A stretch of 64,000 nt of DNA from Mycolicibacterium sp. MU0050. Lineage in GTDB: Bacteria > Actinomycetota > Actinomycetes > Mycobacteriales > Mycobacteriaceae. This document shows, piece after piece, positions 19,038 through 28,865 of the stretch (position 1 is its first letter; each line of letters starts with the position of its first letter). The DNA is taken from contig NZ_OY726395.1 of NCBI RefSeq assembly GCF_963378085.1, positions 5,084,001-5,148,000 of the forward strand, given 5' to 3'. The position numbers and the translations under genes are program-made. The notes below the pieces were generated by a model that was given only the letters and a program-made list of their open reading frames with translations, searched no databases and had not been told where the DNA came from.

Positions 19038-19189
19038 GCCCTGCTATCGGCCGCACACCCGGCGGCGTTAGCCCCCGGGTTATCACCGCCCGGTTCCGGC
19101 AACCCGCGCCGCCGCTTCACCACGAAGGACCGTGACCCAGCCCCCGACGTCCAGCGCTGCGGGCCCGGCCGCCGCACGCGCCACGCGAC

Positions 19190-20614
19190 CTACTGCGGCG
19201 CGTACCCCAGCGCGGCTTTGGTCTCCAGGAACTCGTCGAAACCGAAGTGCCCCCACTCACGGCCGTTACCGCTGCGCTTGAAGCCGCCGAACGGCGCGCT
19301 GATGTCGAAGCTGTGGTTGATCGCGACCGAACCCGCACGGATTCGGCGGGCCACCGCCCGCGCGGTCTCCATGTCCACACCGGAGACATAGCCGGCGAGC
19401 CCGTAGTCGGTGTCGTTGGCGATCTCGACGGCCTGGTCCAGATCGTCGTACCCCAAGATGCACAGCACCGGACCGAAGATCTCCTCCCGCGCGATCGTCA
19501 TGTCGTTGGTGACATCGGCGAACACGGTGGGTTTGACGTAGTAACCGGTGTCGAGGCCGTCGGGACGACCCAGGCCGCCCACGACCAGCGTGGCGCCCTC
19601 GTCGATCCCCTGCTGGATGAGCCCCTGGATCTTGTCGAACTGCACCTTGGAGGCCACCGGCCCGATGGCGTTCTTGTCCGACGGGTCGCCGACCTTGACC
19701 GCCGCCGCGGTCTCCCGCGCGATGGCAACGGCCTCCGCCATCCGGGAGGCCGGAACCAGCATCCGGGTCGGCGCATTGCAGCTCTGCCCGCTGTTCATCA
19801 TCATCACCGAGACTCCGGCGGCCACGCTCTTGGCGAAGTCGGCGTCATCGAGCACGATGTTCGGGCTCTTGCCGCCGAGTTCCTGGGTCACCCGCTTGAC
19901 GGTCGGGGCCGCGTTCTTCGCCACGTCGACGCCGGCGCGGGTGGACCCGGTGAAGGACACCATGTCGATGTCGGGGTGACTGGACAGCGCGGCGCCGACG
20001 CCGGGCCCGTCGCCGTATACGAGGTTGTACACCCCGGCCGGTACCCCGGCCGCGTCGATGATCTCGGTGAAGATCTGCGCCGAGTAGGGCGCGACCTCTG
20101 AGGGTTTGAGCACCATGGTGCAGCCGGTCGCCAGTGCGGGGAACACCTTGCAGGCGATCTGGTTGATGGGCCAGTTCCACGGGGTGATCAGGCCGCAGAC
20201 CCCGATCGGCTCGCGGACCACCAGGGTGCTGCCGTGCTGTTCCTCGAACTCGAACTTCTTCAGCACCTCGATGGCGGTGGCCAGGTGCCCCATTCCCATC
20301 TGCACCTGCGGGCCGGCCGCCAGCGACGCCGGCGCGCCCATCTCCTCGCTGACCGCGTCGGCCAGGTCGGAGGAACGTTTCTGATACTCGGCCAGGATGG
20401 CTCCCAACACCGCGAGCCGGTCGTCGACAGAGGTCTGCGACCACGTGGTGAACGCCTTGCGGGCGGCCTCGACCGCGGCGTCGACGTCGGCGGCACCGCC
20501 GATCGCGATGCGTCCGGAGACCTGTTCGGTGGTCGGGTTGTCCACGTCGAGCGTCTTCGACTCGATCGGATCGACCCACCGGCCGTCGATGTAGAACTTC
20601 AAGTATTCGCGCAT
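19190..20614 (-). CDS. NAD(P)-dependent aldehyde dehydrogenase
   Basis: 474 residues, full length for the ALDH superfamily. Visible motifs: PWNWPINQI, SFTGSTRAG (cofactor loop), catalytic Glu in TQELGGKSPN, catalytic Cys279 in NSGQSCNAP, EEIFGPVL, and the C-terminal PFGGFKRSG. It oxidises an aldehyde to the acid; substrate unknown. It is followed, in the same direction, by the gene for a TetR regulator upstream (20674-21264), and the divergent SDR at 21409 may act on the alcohol or aldehyde of the same pathway. Confidence 0.93.
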   Translation of the reverse strand: MREYLKFYIDGRWVDPIESKTLDVDNPTTEQVSGRIAIGGAADVDAAVEAARKAFTTWSQTSVDDRLAVLGAILAEYQKRSSDLADAVSEEMGAPASLAAGPQVQMGMGHLATAIEVLKKFEFEEQHGSTLVVREPIGVCGLITPWNWPINQIACKVFPALATGCTMVLKPSEVAPYSAQIFTEIIDAAGVPAGVYNLVYGDGPGVGAALSSHPDIDMVSFTGSTRAGVDVAKNAAPTVKRVTQELGGKSPNIVLDDADFAKSVAAGVSVMMMNSGQSCNAPTRMLVPASRMAEAVAIARETAAAVKVGDPSDKNAIGPVASKVQFDKIQGLIQQGIDEGATLVVGGLGRPDGLDTGYYVKPTVFADVTNDMTIAREEIFGPVLCILGYDDLDQAVEIANDTDYGLAGYVSGVDMETARAVARRIRAGSVAINHSFDISAPFGGFKRSGNGREWGHFGFDEFLETKAALGYAPQ

Positions 20615-20673
20615 GGCCCCACTCTTCCAGCTTTGAGCGCGGCTGTGGACGAGACCCGAAACTCGTCGGGCGC

Positions 20674-21264
20674 TCAGGTGGCTCGGGTGTCCCGGCCCGG
20701 TAGCGCACGCAGACCGAGCGTGCGGCGCCCGGCGGCGATGAGCGCGTCCCGCAGTGCCGCCTCATCCACGTCGCCGAAGTCGCCGCCGGCGGCCGACGCG
20801 ATCCCCGACATAACCAGTCCGGCCTTCACGCGTCCGCCCAGTCCGGGCTCGACGTCGGCGAACAGCGCCATCTGACGTTCGATGACCGCGCCCCATTCGG
20901 CTCGGGTACGCAGCAGCGCGGCCACGCCCGGATCGCCGGTGAACAGCGGCAGCAGCTCACGATGCGTCGCGGCCAGCGCCGCGTATCCGACGAGCATGTG
21001 GTCGGCGCGGGCGCGCACACCGCGAAGTGACTCGGCGGCCTCGACGAGCGCCGCCACCTCGGCGATCAGCGGTTCCATCACGGCAGTCAGAAGTTCTTCG
21101 CGGGTGCGGAAGTGGTGGTAAATGGCGGACTTCGTCAGCCCGAGCTCCTCGGAGATCATCTGCAGTGACGTGCCGGCGACGCTGTGCCGTTTGAACAGCT
21201 CGATCGCCACATCGATCAGTCGCTGCCGGGTCGGCGCGCTGGAGCCGCCCGGGTGCCCGCTCAC
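20674..21264 (-). CDS. TetR-family transcriptional regulator
   Basis: 196 residues with the HTH at about 30-55 (TSLQMISEELGLTKSAIYHHF) and a C-terminal ligand domain. ATG 21264. Divergent from the SDR at 21409; the gap contains a clear inverted repeat plus an extra half-site (21306-21364). It lies 59 bp upstream of the ALDH gene in the same orientation, so it probably controls an ALDH/SDR catabolic unit. Confidence 0.88.
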   Translation of the reverse strand: MSGHPGGSSAPTRQRLIDVAIELFKRHSVAGTSLQMISEELGLTKSAIYHHFRTREELLTAVMEPLIAEVAALVEAAESLRGVRARADHMLVGYAALAATHRELLPLFTGDPGVAALLRTRAEWGAVIERQMALFADVEPGLGGRVKAGLVMSGIASAAGGDFGDVDEAALRDALIAAGRRTLGLRALPGRDTRAT

Positions 21265-21305
21265 ACAGGTGCCTTCCTGACGTCGTTGACATCACACGAA
21301 TCTGC

Positions 21306-21364
21306 TGACCAATCGTACAGCAAACTCCTGTACGTTTGGTCAGGAACAACTTTACGATTGGTCA
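21306..21364. promoter_or_regulatory. TetR operator: inverted repeat plus third half-site
   Basis: Half-site TGACCAATCGTACAG (21306-21320) faces its near-complement at 21328-21342, and a third copy TACGATTGGTCA lies at 21353-21364. All three share TACG(A/T)TTGGTCA. The cluster fills the divergent promoter region of the TetR and SDR genes. Confidence 0.75.
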
Positions 21365-21408
21365 GTCAGCTCGGCGAGCCCGCACCGCGCACTGAAAGGG
21401 AGGCCCAC

Positions 21409-22263
21409 ATGTCGATCGACTTCGGTCAGAAGGAACGGACGGCGTTCGACCTGTCCGGCAAGGTCGTCGTGGTGGTGGGCGCGGGCCAGAGCCCCGGCCC
21501 CGGCATGGGCAACGGGCGGGCCATCTCGATGCTCGCCGCGCGCCATGGCGCCGAAGTGGTCGCGGTGGACCTCAACCCGGCGGCGGTGAAGGAGACGGTC
21601 GAGCTGATCGTCGCCGAGGGTGGCAAGGCGTACGCGGTCGAGGCGGACGTCGCCGACAAGGACGACTGCCAACGCATCTTCGATACCGCCATGGCGACCA
21701 GCGGTCGGGTGGACGGCATGGTGTACAGCGTTGCGACGAATCCACCGTTCGATTTCGAGACGAACTCGATGACCGTCGAGAACTTCAACTACGGCCTCAA
21801 CGTCAACATGCTCGGCTGCTATCACTGCAATCTGTTTGCCGCGCAATGCATGACGAAGAACCCGGGCGATTCGACGGGAAGCATCGTCAACATCTCGTCG
21901 ATCGCGAGCATGAAGAACGAGATCGGCATGAACATCGGCCTGATGCCCTACGCGCTGGGCAAGTGCGGACTGAACCAGATCACCGAGATCGCCGCCGTGC
22001 AGTACGCCGGGGACGGGATCCGCGTCAACACGCTGATGCTGGGTCCGATCGACTCGGTACTGGCCAACCGAGACACGCAGGAACTGTTCGGTGTCGATGC
22101 CGACGAGGCGACGGAGCGGCACAACGAGGTGGTCAAGCTCAAGATGGGCCGCGGGACCGTCTGGGAATCGGCCTATGCCGCACTGTATCTGCTCTCCGAC
22201 GAATCACGGTTCATGACTGGCCAGCAACTCCGTCTCGACGGCGGCGCCACCCTGGTGCGCTGA
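21409..22263 (+). CDS. SDR-family oxidoreductase
   Basis: 284 residues with the cofactor motif VVGAGQSPGPGMG near residue 24, an acidic residue after the second strand (VVAVDLN, favouring NAD), and catalytic Tyr181/Lys185 in YALGK. C-terminal MTGQQLRLDGGAT is typical of the family. ATG 21409 has AAAGGGAG upstream. Operator sites for the divergent TetR lie just before it. Substrate unknown; with the ALDH it could oxidise an alcohol stepwise. Confidence 0.9.
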   Translation: MSIDFGQKERTAFDLSGKVVVVVGAGQSPGPGMGNGRAISMLAARHGAEVVAVDLNPAAVKETVELIVAEGGKAYAVEADVADKDDCQRIFDTAMATSGRVDGMVYSVATNPPFDFETNSMTVENFNYGLNVNMLGCYHCNLFAAQCMTKNPGDSTGSIVNISSIASMKNEIGMNIGLMPYALGKCGLNQITEIAAVQYAGDGIRVNTLMLGPIDSVLANRDTQELFGVDADEATERHNEVVKLKMGRGTVWESAYAALYLLSDESRFMTGQQLRLDGGATLVR

Positions 22264-22390
22264 CGGGCGGGCCGACCGTGCGGGGGTAGGACGATCGCCA
22301 CCGGCCCCACGCGGACAACGAATCGGACACGAACCCCACCGCCACCCGTGGTCACACCATTCACGGCAGTCCCTTTGGTAACCTCGCGCC

Positions 22391-23158
22391 GTGCAGGTAT
22401 CCCGGCGTGACGCGCTGCGCTATGCCGCCGCGGCGTCGGCCGTGGTCGGCCTCGGCGCCACCGCGGCGACGCACGCACCCACTGCCAATGCCGCAGCACC
22501 CACCCTCATCGACTTCGCCATGCGCCAGATCCCGGCCCAGGACATCCGCGCCGCCGGCCACGCCGGGGTGATCAACTACGTCTCGACCTCGCGGCCCGGC
22601 TCGTCGTTCGGCGCCAAGCCCATCACGCTGCCCTACGCACGGTCGCTGACGGCGGCGGGCCTGGTGATCGTCAGCAACTACCAATACGGCAAGCCGGGCG
22701 GGACGGCGCCGTCGGACTTCACCCGCGGCTACCCCGGCGGCGTCGCCGACGCCCGCACCGGCTGGAACCTGCACACCGCCGCGGGCGGCGGCCGCAACGC
22801 CCCGATCTACTTCAGCGTCGACGACGACGTCGACCGCCACACCTGGGACACCCTGGTGCTGCCCTGGTTTCGCGGCATCAACTCGGTGCTGGGAGTACAG
22901 CGCACCGGCATCTACGGGGGCATCAAACCCTGCCAATGGGCTGCGGCCGAGGGCGTCATCGGCAAATCGCGCACCCCCGGCAAGGTGTGGGCCTGGCAGA
23001 CCCGGTCCTGGTCACAGGGCCAGATTTTCCCCGGCGCGGTGCTCTACCAACGCATCATCGACACCGCCTCGAACCCCGGACCGCTGGTCGGCGGCAGCCG
23101 CGTCGACGTCAACGACGTGCTGGCCCAGGACTGCGGCCAGTGGAACTTCCATCCCTGA
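22391..23158 (+). CDS. Rv2525c-like exported DUF1906 (glycoside-hydrolase-like) protein
   Basis: 255 residues. A Tat-type signal (SRRDALRYAAAAS, cleavage after ANA) precedes a TIM-barrel-like domain: GVINYVSTSRPGSS, SNYQYGKPGG, IYFSVDDDVDR, GIYGGIKP, VWAWQTRSW. This matches the Rv2525c-like family, a Tat-exported cell-wall protein whose fold resembles glycoside hydrolases. GTG 22391 is preceded by TAACCT (22379-22384) with no ribosome site, suggesting a leaderless transcript. Substrate not known. Confidence 0.88.
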   Translation: MQVSRRDALRYAAAASAVVGLGATAATHAPTANAAAPTLIDFAMRQIPAQDIRAAGHAGVINYVSTSRPGSSFGAKPITLPYARSLTAAGLVIVSNYQYGKPGGTAPSDFTRGYPGGVADARTGWNLHTAAGGGRNAPIYFSVDDDVDRHTWDTLVLPWFRGINSVLGVQRTGIYGGIKPCQWAAAEGVIGKSRTPGKVWAWQTRSWSQGQIFPGAVLYQRIIDTASNPGPLVGGSRVDVNDVLAQDCGQWNFHP

Positions 23159-23166
23159 CGGAGTAA

Positions 23167-24273
23167 TCAGCGCGGCAGCGTCGTGATGTGCACGTGGTCG
23201 TAGTGGCCGTACCCCGTGGCCTGCGGCCCGGCCGGCGTGTAATAGGTGCCGCGCCAGATCACGTCCTGCAGCCCGAACCGCCCGGCATTGGCCATGGCGA
23301 ACTCGAGGATCTGGTCACCGAGCGCGATGCCCTCGGGGCTGTTGTGGTTCGGGATCATGATGTCGATCGCCAGGCCGCGCGGGTGCCAGGGCTTCGAGTC
23401 CGGCCGCACCCCGTCGATGTTCGCGATCTGCGGGAACCGCGCGCTGACGGCCCGGGCCGCCAGCACGGTGTTGGGCTGCAGCCCGGCCTCGTTCGCGACG
23501 CCGATGGGCAGCGCCTCCGGGATGTCGAGGACGGCGGCCGCCAGCGACGGCTCGCCGGGCATCGCGAGGATCGCCGGGTCCTCCGGGGCCGGCGCGGCCT
23601 CCGGCGGCGGGGGCGGCGGGACGGCGCTGTCGAACGCGGCCTGCTGCTGCGGCGTCAACGCCGCGTACTGGGCCTCGGCGGCCGCGATCTGGCGCAGCAG
23701 TTCCTTCCACTTGGCCTGCAGGTCGGTGCGCACGGCGGTGGCCTGCTCGGCCGCGGCGCGGGCCGCAGCGGCCGAACGCTCCGAGGCGGCCGCGGCCGAC
23801 GCCGCGCGATCACGCGCTTCGATGAAGACCCTGATCTGTTCGGCCATCGTGGCGCTGACCGTGCGCTGCAGACCCAGCTGGTCGATCAGCTGGCTCGGCG
23901 AGGTGGCGGTCAGCACGGTGGCCATCTGACCGCCGCGCCCACTCATGTAGGTCATCGCGGCCAGCCGGTTGACGGCCTCCTGATGAGGCGCAAGTTGGGC
24001 GTTCGCCGCGTCGAGAGCCTCGCGGTCGGCACGCCGGCGGTCGTCGGCCGCCGCCTGAGCGGCCGCCTTGGCGTCGACGTCCCGTTGGGCTGCGGTGACG
24101 GCCTCGCGGGCCTGGATCGCCTGACTCGACAATTCGTTGAGCTTGGCCAGCGCGTCGGCCGACGGGTCCGCGGTCGCGCCGCCCAGCGACAGGGCCAGCG
24201 CCAGAACACCCGCCGCAGCGCCGCACACCGCTCGCCGAAGTGAATGGCGCACCAAGGTCATACGGCTCGTCAC
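23167..24273 (-). CDS. Exported coiled-coil protein with VldE/ARB_07466-like C-terminal domain
   Basis: 368 residues. Signal sequence (ALALSLGGATA), then a long coiled-coil (about 35-220, Ala/Gln/Arg-rich with SELS-type heptads), a Pro/Ala linker, and a C-terminal globular domain ending RGLAIDIMIPNHNSPEG and GHYDHVHITTLP. The Asp and His residues match the metallopeptidase-like fold of this domain family, found in mycobacterial envelope proteins. Start GTG 24273 follows AAGGATC closely; ATG 24261 is also possible. A paralogue is at 39194-40174. Probable role in peptidoglycan or envelope maintenance. Confidence 0.8.
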   Translation of the reverse strand: MTSRMTLVRHSLRRAVCGAAAGVLALALSLGGATADPSADALAKLNELSSQAIQAREAVTAAQRDVDAKAAAQAAADDRRRADREALDAANAQLAPHQEAVNRLAAMTYMSGRGGQMATVLTATSPSQLIDQLGLQRTVSATMAEQIRVFIEARDRAASAAAASERSAAAARAAAEQATAVRTDLQAKWKELLRQIAAAEAQYAALTPQQQAAFDSAVPPPPPPEAAPAPEDPAILAMPGEPSLAAAVLDIPEALPIGVANEAGLQPNTVLAARAVSARFPQIANIDGVRPDSKPWHPRGLAIDIMIPNHNSPEGIALGDQILEFAMANAGRFGLQDVIWRGTYYTPAGPQATGYGHYDHVHITTLPR

Positions 24274-24372
24274 GATCCTTCACTGCAAGGACCGTCCTTG
24301 GCCCAGCTGTCGTCGTCCCCGGGACAGGTTACGAACAGGGCGTGACGATGTCTACCCGGCCGGCCGTGCCCG

Positions 24373-26910
24373 TCACGCCGTGCCCAGTCGCGCGGCGAGA
24401 TAAGGCGCCGTGCGGCTGCGCTTTTCGGCGGCCACCACGGCCGGCGCGCCGGCCACCACGACGGCGCCCCCGTCGTCGCCGCCGCCGGGTCCGAGGTCGA
24501 TGACATGGTCCGCCCCGGCCACCACCGACATGTCGTGCTCGGCGACCACGACGGTGTTGCCGGCGTCGACGAGCCGGTGCAGCTGCCGTTCCAGCAACTC
24601 GACGTCGGCCGGGTGCAGGCCCGTGGTGGGCTCGTCCAACACGTACAGGGTGTGGCCGCGTTTCACCCGCTGCAACTCCGTGGCCAGCTTGATGCGCTGG
24701 GCCTCCCCGCCGGACAGTTCGGTGGCCGGCTGCCCCAGCCGCAGGTAGCCCAGCCCGACCTCCCGCAGCGTCGTCAGGCTCCTCGCCGCGCCCGGCAGAT
24801 CGCTCAGGAAGTCGGCCGCCTCGTCGACGGTCTGCGCCAACACGTCGGCGATCGTGTGTCCCCGGTAGGTGATCTCGAGAGTCTCCGCGGAGTAGCGCGC
24901 CCCGCCACACGTCGGGCAGGTGGCGTAGGTGCCCGGCAGAAACAGCAGCTCGACGGCGACGAAACCCTCGCCCTGGCAGGTATCGCACCGGCCCGCGGCG
25001 ACGTTGAACGAGAAGCGGCCCGCGCTCCAGCCCCGCCGCCGCGCTTCCGGGGTGTCGGCGAACCGCTTGCGCACGGCGTCGAAAAGCCCGGTATAGGTCG
25101 CCAGGTTCGACCGCGGCGTCCGGCCGATCGGCCGTTGATCCACGGTGATGAGGCGGTCGATCGTCTCGGCGCCGGAGACACGCACACCCACGCTGGAGTC
25201 GACGTCGATGTCGAGGAGTTCGGCGTCGTCGTCGGCACCGTCGCCGACGAGGTCGACCGATCGACCCAACTGAGCCGCCATCACGTCGCCGAGCACCTTG
25301 CAGACCAGCGTCGACTTTCCCGACCCGGACACGCCGGTGACGGCCACGAACGAGCCCAGTGGGATGTCGACGTCGACGTCGCGCAGGTTGTGAAAGGTGA
25401 TGCCGCGCAAGCGCATCACTCCGACCGGCGAGCGGGTGGCGCGTTGAGCGGGCATGCCGTCGGCGAACAGGTACCTGCGGGTGACCGACGCTTCGACGTC
25501 GGCGAGGCCGTCCACCGGCCCGCTGTAGACCACGTGGCCGCCGAGCTCACCGGCGCCGGGACCGACGTCGACGATCCACTCGGCGCGCCGCACCACGTCC
25601 ATGTCGTGCTCCACGACGAACAGTGAGTTACCGGCCCGCCGCAGCCGCTCCAACACGTCGAGCAGTGGTTCGGCATCGGCCGGATGCAGCCCGGCCGACG
25701 GCTCGTCGAGGACGTAGAGGACGCCGAACAGCCCGGCGCGCAGTTGCGTCGCCAGCCGCAGCCGCTGCAGCTCCCCCGGCGACACCGTGGGGGTGCGGCG
25801 ATGCAGGCTCAGATAGCCGAGCCCCAGATCGACCAGCACGGCGATCCGCGCCACCAGGTCGGCGGCGATCATGGTCGCCACCTCGGTGAACTCACCGGAC
25901 TCGGTGGATTCGTAGGCCGCCGCGAACTCCGTCCGGGCCGCCGCCGGCGCCAACACCTCGGCCAGGGCCGTCAACGGCAAGGCAACCAGCTCGGCGATGG
26001 TGTGGCCGGCGAAGGTCACCGCGAGCGCTTCGGGCCGCAGTCCGGCGCCGCCGCAGACGGCGCAGTCGGTGCTGTGCACGTACTGCAGCACCCGGCGCCG
26101 CATGGTCGCGCTCTGCGAGTTGGCCAGCGTGTGCCGGACGTGGCGCTCGGCGCTGGAGAAGGTGCCGTTGTAGTAGTAGTCCGCGGTGACCGGATGCCGG
26201 CTCGGATCGATCTCGACGGTGGGTTGGTCGTCGGTGAACAGGATCCAATCCCGTTGCCGCTTGGGTAATTTGCGCCACGGCTGGTCGATGTCATAGCCAA
26301 GCGTGATGAGGATGTCCCGCAGGTTCTGGCCCTGCCAGGCGCCCGGCCACGCGGCCACCGCGCCCTCGCGGATGGTCAACGACGGATCGGGCACCAGCGT
26401 CTGCTCGGTCACCTCGTGGATGCGGCCGAGGCCGTGGCATTCCGGACAGGCGCCAATGCTGGTGTTCGGGGAGAAGGCATCGGAGTCGAGTCGCTCCTCG
26501 GCCCCGGGTGGATAGGTTCCGGCGCGGGAGAACAACATGCGCAGCAGGTTCGACAGCGTGGTGACGGTGCCGACCGTCGACCGCGACGTCGCGGTGCCGC
26601 GGCGCTGCTGCAGCGCGACCGCCGGTGGCAGGCCGGTGATGTCGTCGACCTTCGGGGCGTCCTGGGGCAGCAGCAACCGGCGGGCGTACGGCGCCACCGA
26701 CTCGAAGTACCGGCGCTGGGCCTCGGCGTAGATGGTGCCGAACGCCAGCGAGGACTTGCCGGACCCGGAGACCCCGGTGAACACCACGAACGAATCGCGC
26801 GGGGCCGCGACGTCCACGGCCTTCAGGTTGTGCACGCGGGAGGCGTAGACGCGGACGTGGGAGTCCGGGTCCTGCCTGCGCGCGCGGCGATCTTCATCCA
26901 CCTCCGCCAT
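24373..26910 (-). CDS. UvrA-like ABC ATPase (UvrA2/DrrC-type)
   Basis: 845 residues, shorter than canonical UvrA (about 950-970). Two ABC ATPase modules: Walker A GVSGSGKSSLAFG near residue 46 and GVSGSGKSTLVCK; signature sequences SPGELQRLRLA and LSGGEAQRIKLA. Zinc motifs CPECHGLG, CAVCGGAG and CDTCQGEG/CPTCGGARY remain. The shorter length fits UvrA2-class proteins lacking the UvrB-binding insert; such proteins are linked to tolerance of DNA-intercalating drugs. The start at ATG 26910 (MAEVDE) is used although the frame is open further upstream. Confidence 0.85.
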   Translation of the reverse strand: MAEVDEDRRARRQDPDSHVRVYASRVHNLKAVDVAAPRDSFVVFTGVSGSGKSSLAFGTIYAEAQRRYFESVAPYARRLLLPQDAPKVDDITGLPPAVALQQRRGTATSRSTVGTVTTLSNLLRMLFSRAGTYPPGAEERLDSDAFSPNTSIGACPECHGLGRIHEVTEQTLVPDPSLTIREGAVAAWPGAWQGQNLRDILITLGYDIDQPWRKLPKRQRDWILFTDDQPTVEIDPSRHPVTADYYYNGTFSSAERHVRHTLANSQSATMRRRVLQYVHSTDCAVCGGAGLRPEALAVTFAGHTIAELVALPLTALAEVLAPAAARTEFAAAYESTESGEFTEVATMIAADLVARIAVLVDLGLGYLSLHRRTPTVSPGELQRLRLATQLRAGLFGVLYVLDEPSAGLHPADAEPLLDVLERLRRAGNSLFVVEHDMDVVRRAEWIVDVGPGAGELGGHVVYSGPVDGLADVEASVTRRYLFADGMPAQRATRSPVGVMRLRGITFHNLRDVDVDIPLGSFVAVTGVSGSGKSTLVCKVLGDVMAAQLGRSVDLVGDGADDDAELLDIDVDSSVGVRVSGAETIDRLITVDQRPIGRTPRSNLATYTGLFDAVRKRFADTPEARRRGWSAGRFSFNVAAGRCDTCQGEGFVAVELLFLPGTYATCPTCGGARYSAETLEITYRGHTIADVLAQTVDEAADFLSDLPGAARSLTTLREVGLGYLRLGQPATELSGGEAQRIKLATELQRVKRGHTLYVLDEPTTGLHPADVELLERQLHRLVDAGNTVVVAEHDMSVVAGADHVIDLGPGGGDDGGAVVVAGAPAVVAAEKRSRTAPYLAARLGTA

Positions 26911-27058
26911 TGTGTACGCACCGATCCGGCGGCGAGCGGGGACCGACCCGCCAGGCCCCCACCGTGGCCGCACCTTGCCAGGTTTGGCCGAATAGGGTGG
27001 GGGTAACCGTGTGTCCGCGGGTCGGTCCCGCTGAATCCAGAAGCTTCGAAGGAGTCTC

Positions 27059-27958
27059 ATGCGCGGGCGGCTACCCAATCGGTTGATGACGGGGACGGCG
27101 ATCGCCGCGGCGGCGCTCCTTGTCGCGGGTTGTGGAGGGCAGGCGCGGGGGATGCCTCCCGCCATCGAGCACGCCCCCCAGGCCACCGCCGATGCCCTAC
27201 CTGCCGCCCCGGCCGCACCCGCCGCGCCGCTGGCCGGCCTGGATACTCGAGTCCAGCAGGCCGCCGCCGACGCCGCCGCCTCGGGCGCCGCGATCCACCT
27301 GGCGGTCCTGGACCGCAGCACCGGTCAGCGGGTCTCCAGTCGGGCCGACACCGCCTTCCCCATCGCCTCGGTGGTGAAGGTGTTCATCGCCGACGATCTG
27401 CTGCACGAGTCCGACGGCCCGTTGTCCGCCGCCGACCGCAAGGCGCTCGACGTCATGCTGCGCGCCTCCGACGACGGCGCCGCCCAGACCTTCTGGAACC
27501 GCAACGGTCAGAGCGCCATCATCGAGCGCATCGTGGCCCGCTACGGGCTGGCGGGGACCACGCCGCCCTACAACAACGCCAAGTGGGACGTAACAACCAG
27601 CACCGCAAACGATCTCGTGACCTACTACGACAAGCTGCTGAACGGAGCGGGCGGGCTGCCCCGCGAACAGGCCGACGTGATCATCACCAACCTGGGGCAA
27701 CACACCCCGACGGGCGTCGACGGCTACCCGCAGCGGTTCGGCATTCCCGACGGACTCAGCGGGGAGCCCGTTGCGGTCAAGCAGGGCTGGTTCTGCTGCT
27801 GGAACGGCGGAAACCAACTGCACGTGTCCACCGGCACCATCGGGGTCGACCACCGCTACGTGATGGCGATCGGCGCCCTGGACCCCACCGACGAGGCCGC
27901 CGCCCGCGAGAACATCACCCAAGCCGTCCGGACGGTGTTCCCGGGCGGCAAGATCTGA
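27059..27958 (+). CDS. Lipoprotein with class A beta-lactamase-like fold (LppW-like)
   Basis: 299 residues. Lipobox LVAGC with Cys25; a Pro/Ala linker to about residue 60. The catalytic-type motifs are SVVK (Ser104-x-x-Lys107), a SDD in the ASDDGAAQTF segment, and VKQG as the third motif. The domain matches the DUF/beta-lactamase-like serine-hydrolase family seen in mycobacterial LppW. There is no Glu166-like motif evident, so true beta-lactamase activity is not assumed. Located on the outer face of the cell membrane. Confidence 0.72.
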   Translation: MRGRLPNRLMTGTAIAAAALLVAGCGGQARGMPPAIEHAPQATADALPAAPAAPAAPLAGLDTRVQQAAADAAASGAAIHLAVLDRSTGQRVSSRADTAFPIASVVKVFIADDLLHESDGPLSAADRKALDVMLRASDDGAAQTFWNRNGQSAIIERIVARYGLAGTTPPYNNAKWDVTTSTANDLVTYYDKLLNGAGGLPREQADVIITNLGQHTPTGVDGYPQRFGIPDGLSGEPVAVKQGWFCCWNGGNQLHVSTGTIGVDHRYVMAIGALDPTDEAAARENITQAVRTVFPGGKI

Positions 27959-28031
27959 CGCCACCCGGATCTACTCTGCTTCTAGACTGTGGCCGTCAAC
28001 GGTCGCCGGCTCGGAGCGGAGGTGAGAAGGG

Positions 28032-28853
28032 GTGGCCACCACCTTCCCCGACGCCGCCGACGTCGAGCACGTCCTGGACCTCGCCGCGCGCGCCCCGTCG
28101 GCGGGCAACGCGCAGCCGTGGCGATGGCTGGTCGACACCCGCGGCGTGCACCTGTTCGCCGACTGGAGCCGCAGTCTCGGTGATTCCGACGCCGACCGTC
28201 GCGACGTGGTCCTGAGCTGCGGCGCGGTATTGCACCATTGCGCCGTCGCCTTCGGCGCCGCCGGCTGGTCGAGCCGGATCCATCGCCTTCCCGAGCCCGA
28301 CGTGCTGGCGTCCCTCGAGCTCGCGGCGCGCCCCGCCGGTGCGGCCAGCCGCGAACTCGCCGCGGCCATCGCGCGCCGTCGGGCCGATCGGCGGCCCTAC
28401 CGCGGCGCACTGCCCGCCGGCACGATCGAACAACTCGTCATCCGCGCGGCCCGCTTCGATGTCCAGCTGTCCGTGGTTCCCGCCAGTCGGTGGGCCAGGC
28501 TCGGCGATGCCGAGTTCGCGCTGCGCTACGCCGGCGCCGCGCCGCAGCACGACGGCGACCAGGCCGCGATGTTGGTGCTGGCCACCGCCGCCGACACCGA
28601 GGGAATGCGGCTCCGGGCCGGCGAGGCGCTCAGCGACCTGACGCTCGCGGCCGCTGCCCTCGGGCTTGCCACCTGCCCGTTGACGCAGCCGCTCCGCGAC
28701 CAGCGCAACCGCCTGGCGCTCACCTGTGAGGTCTTCGACGGCGACGCCTATCCGCAGGCGTTGTTGCGGCTCGGGCAACAGCCGGTCACCGACGCGCTGC
28801 CGCCGCTGCAACGCCGGTCGGTGGCCGAGACGACCACCTTCGCGCTCGGGTAG
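28032..28853 (+). CDS. Acg-type nitroreductase-fold flavoprotein
   Basis: 273 residues. N-terminal ARAPSAGNAQPWRW is the diagnostic segment of the Acg family (nitroreductase fold, FMN-binding), followed by ADRRRDVV-like and RRRADRRPYRG segments and C-terminal LGLATCPLTQPL with the RLGQQP strand. The Acg proteins of M. tuberculosis (Rv2032, Rv3127) sequester FMN and lack classical nitroreductase activity. GTG 28032 has GAGAAGGG just upstream. No paired regulator. Confidence 0.82.
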   Translation: MATTFPDAADVEHVLDLAARAPSAGNAQPWRWLVDTRGVHLFADWSRSLGDSDADRRDVVLSCGAVLHHCAVAFGAAGWSSRIHRLPEPDVLASLELAARPAGAASRELAAAIARRRADRRPYRGALPAGTIEQLVIRAARFDVQLSVVPASRWARLGDAEFALRYAGAAPQHDGDQAAMLVLATAADTEGMRLRAGEALSDLTLAAAALGLATCPLTQPLRDQRNRLALTCEVFDGDAYPQALLRLGQQPVTDALPPLQRRSVAETTTFALG

Positions 28854-28865
28854 AGCCCACGGTTG

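Noticed and set aside
24373..27321. UvrA-like frame extending to 27321
   Set aside because: The part upstream of 26910 covers the promoter and start of the divergent lipoprotein and has no ribosome site; the MAEVDE start gives the expected N-terminus.
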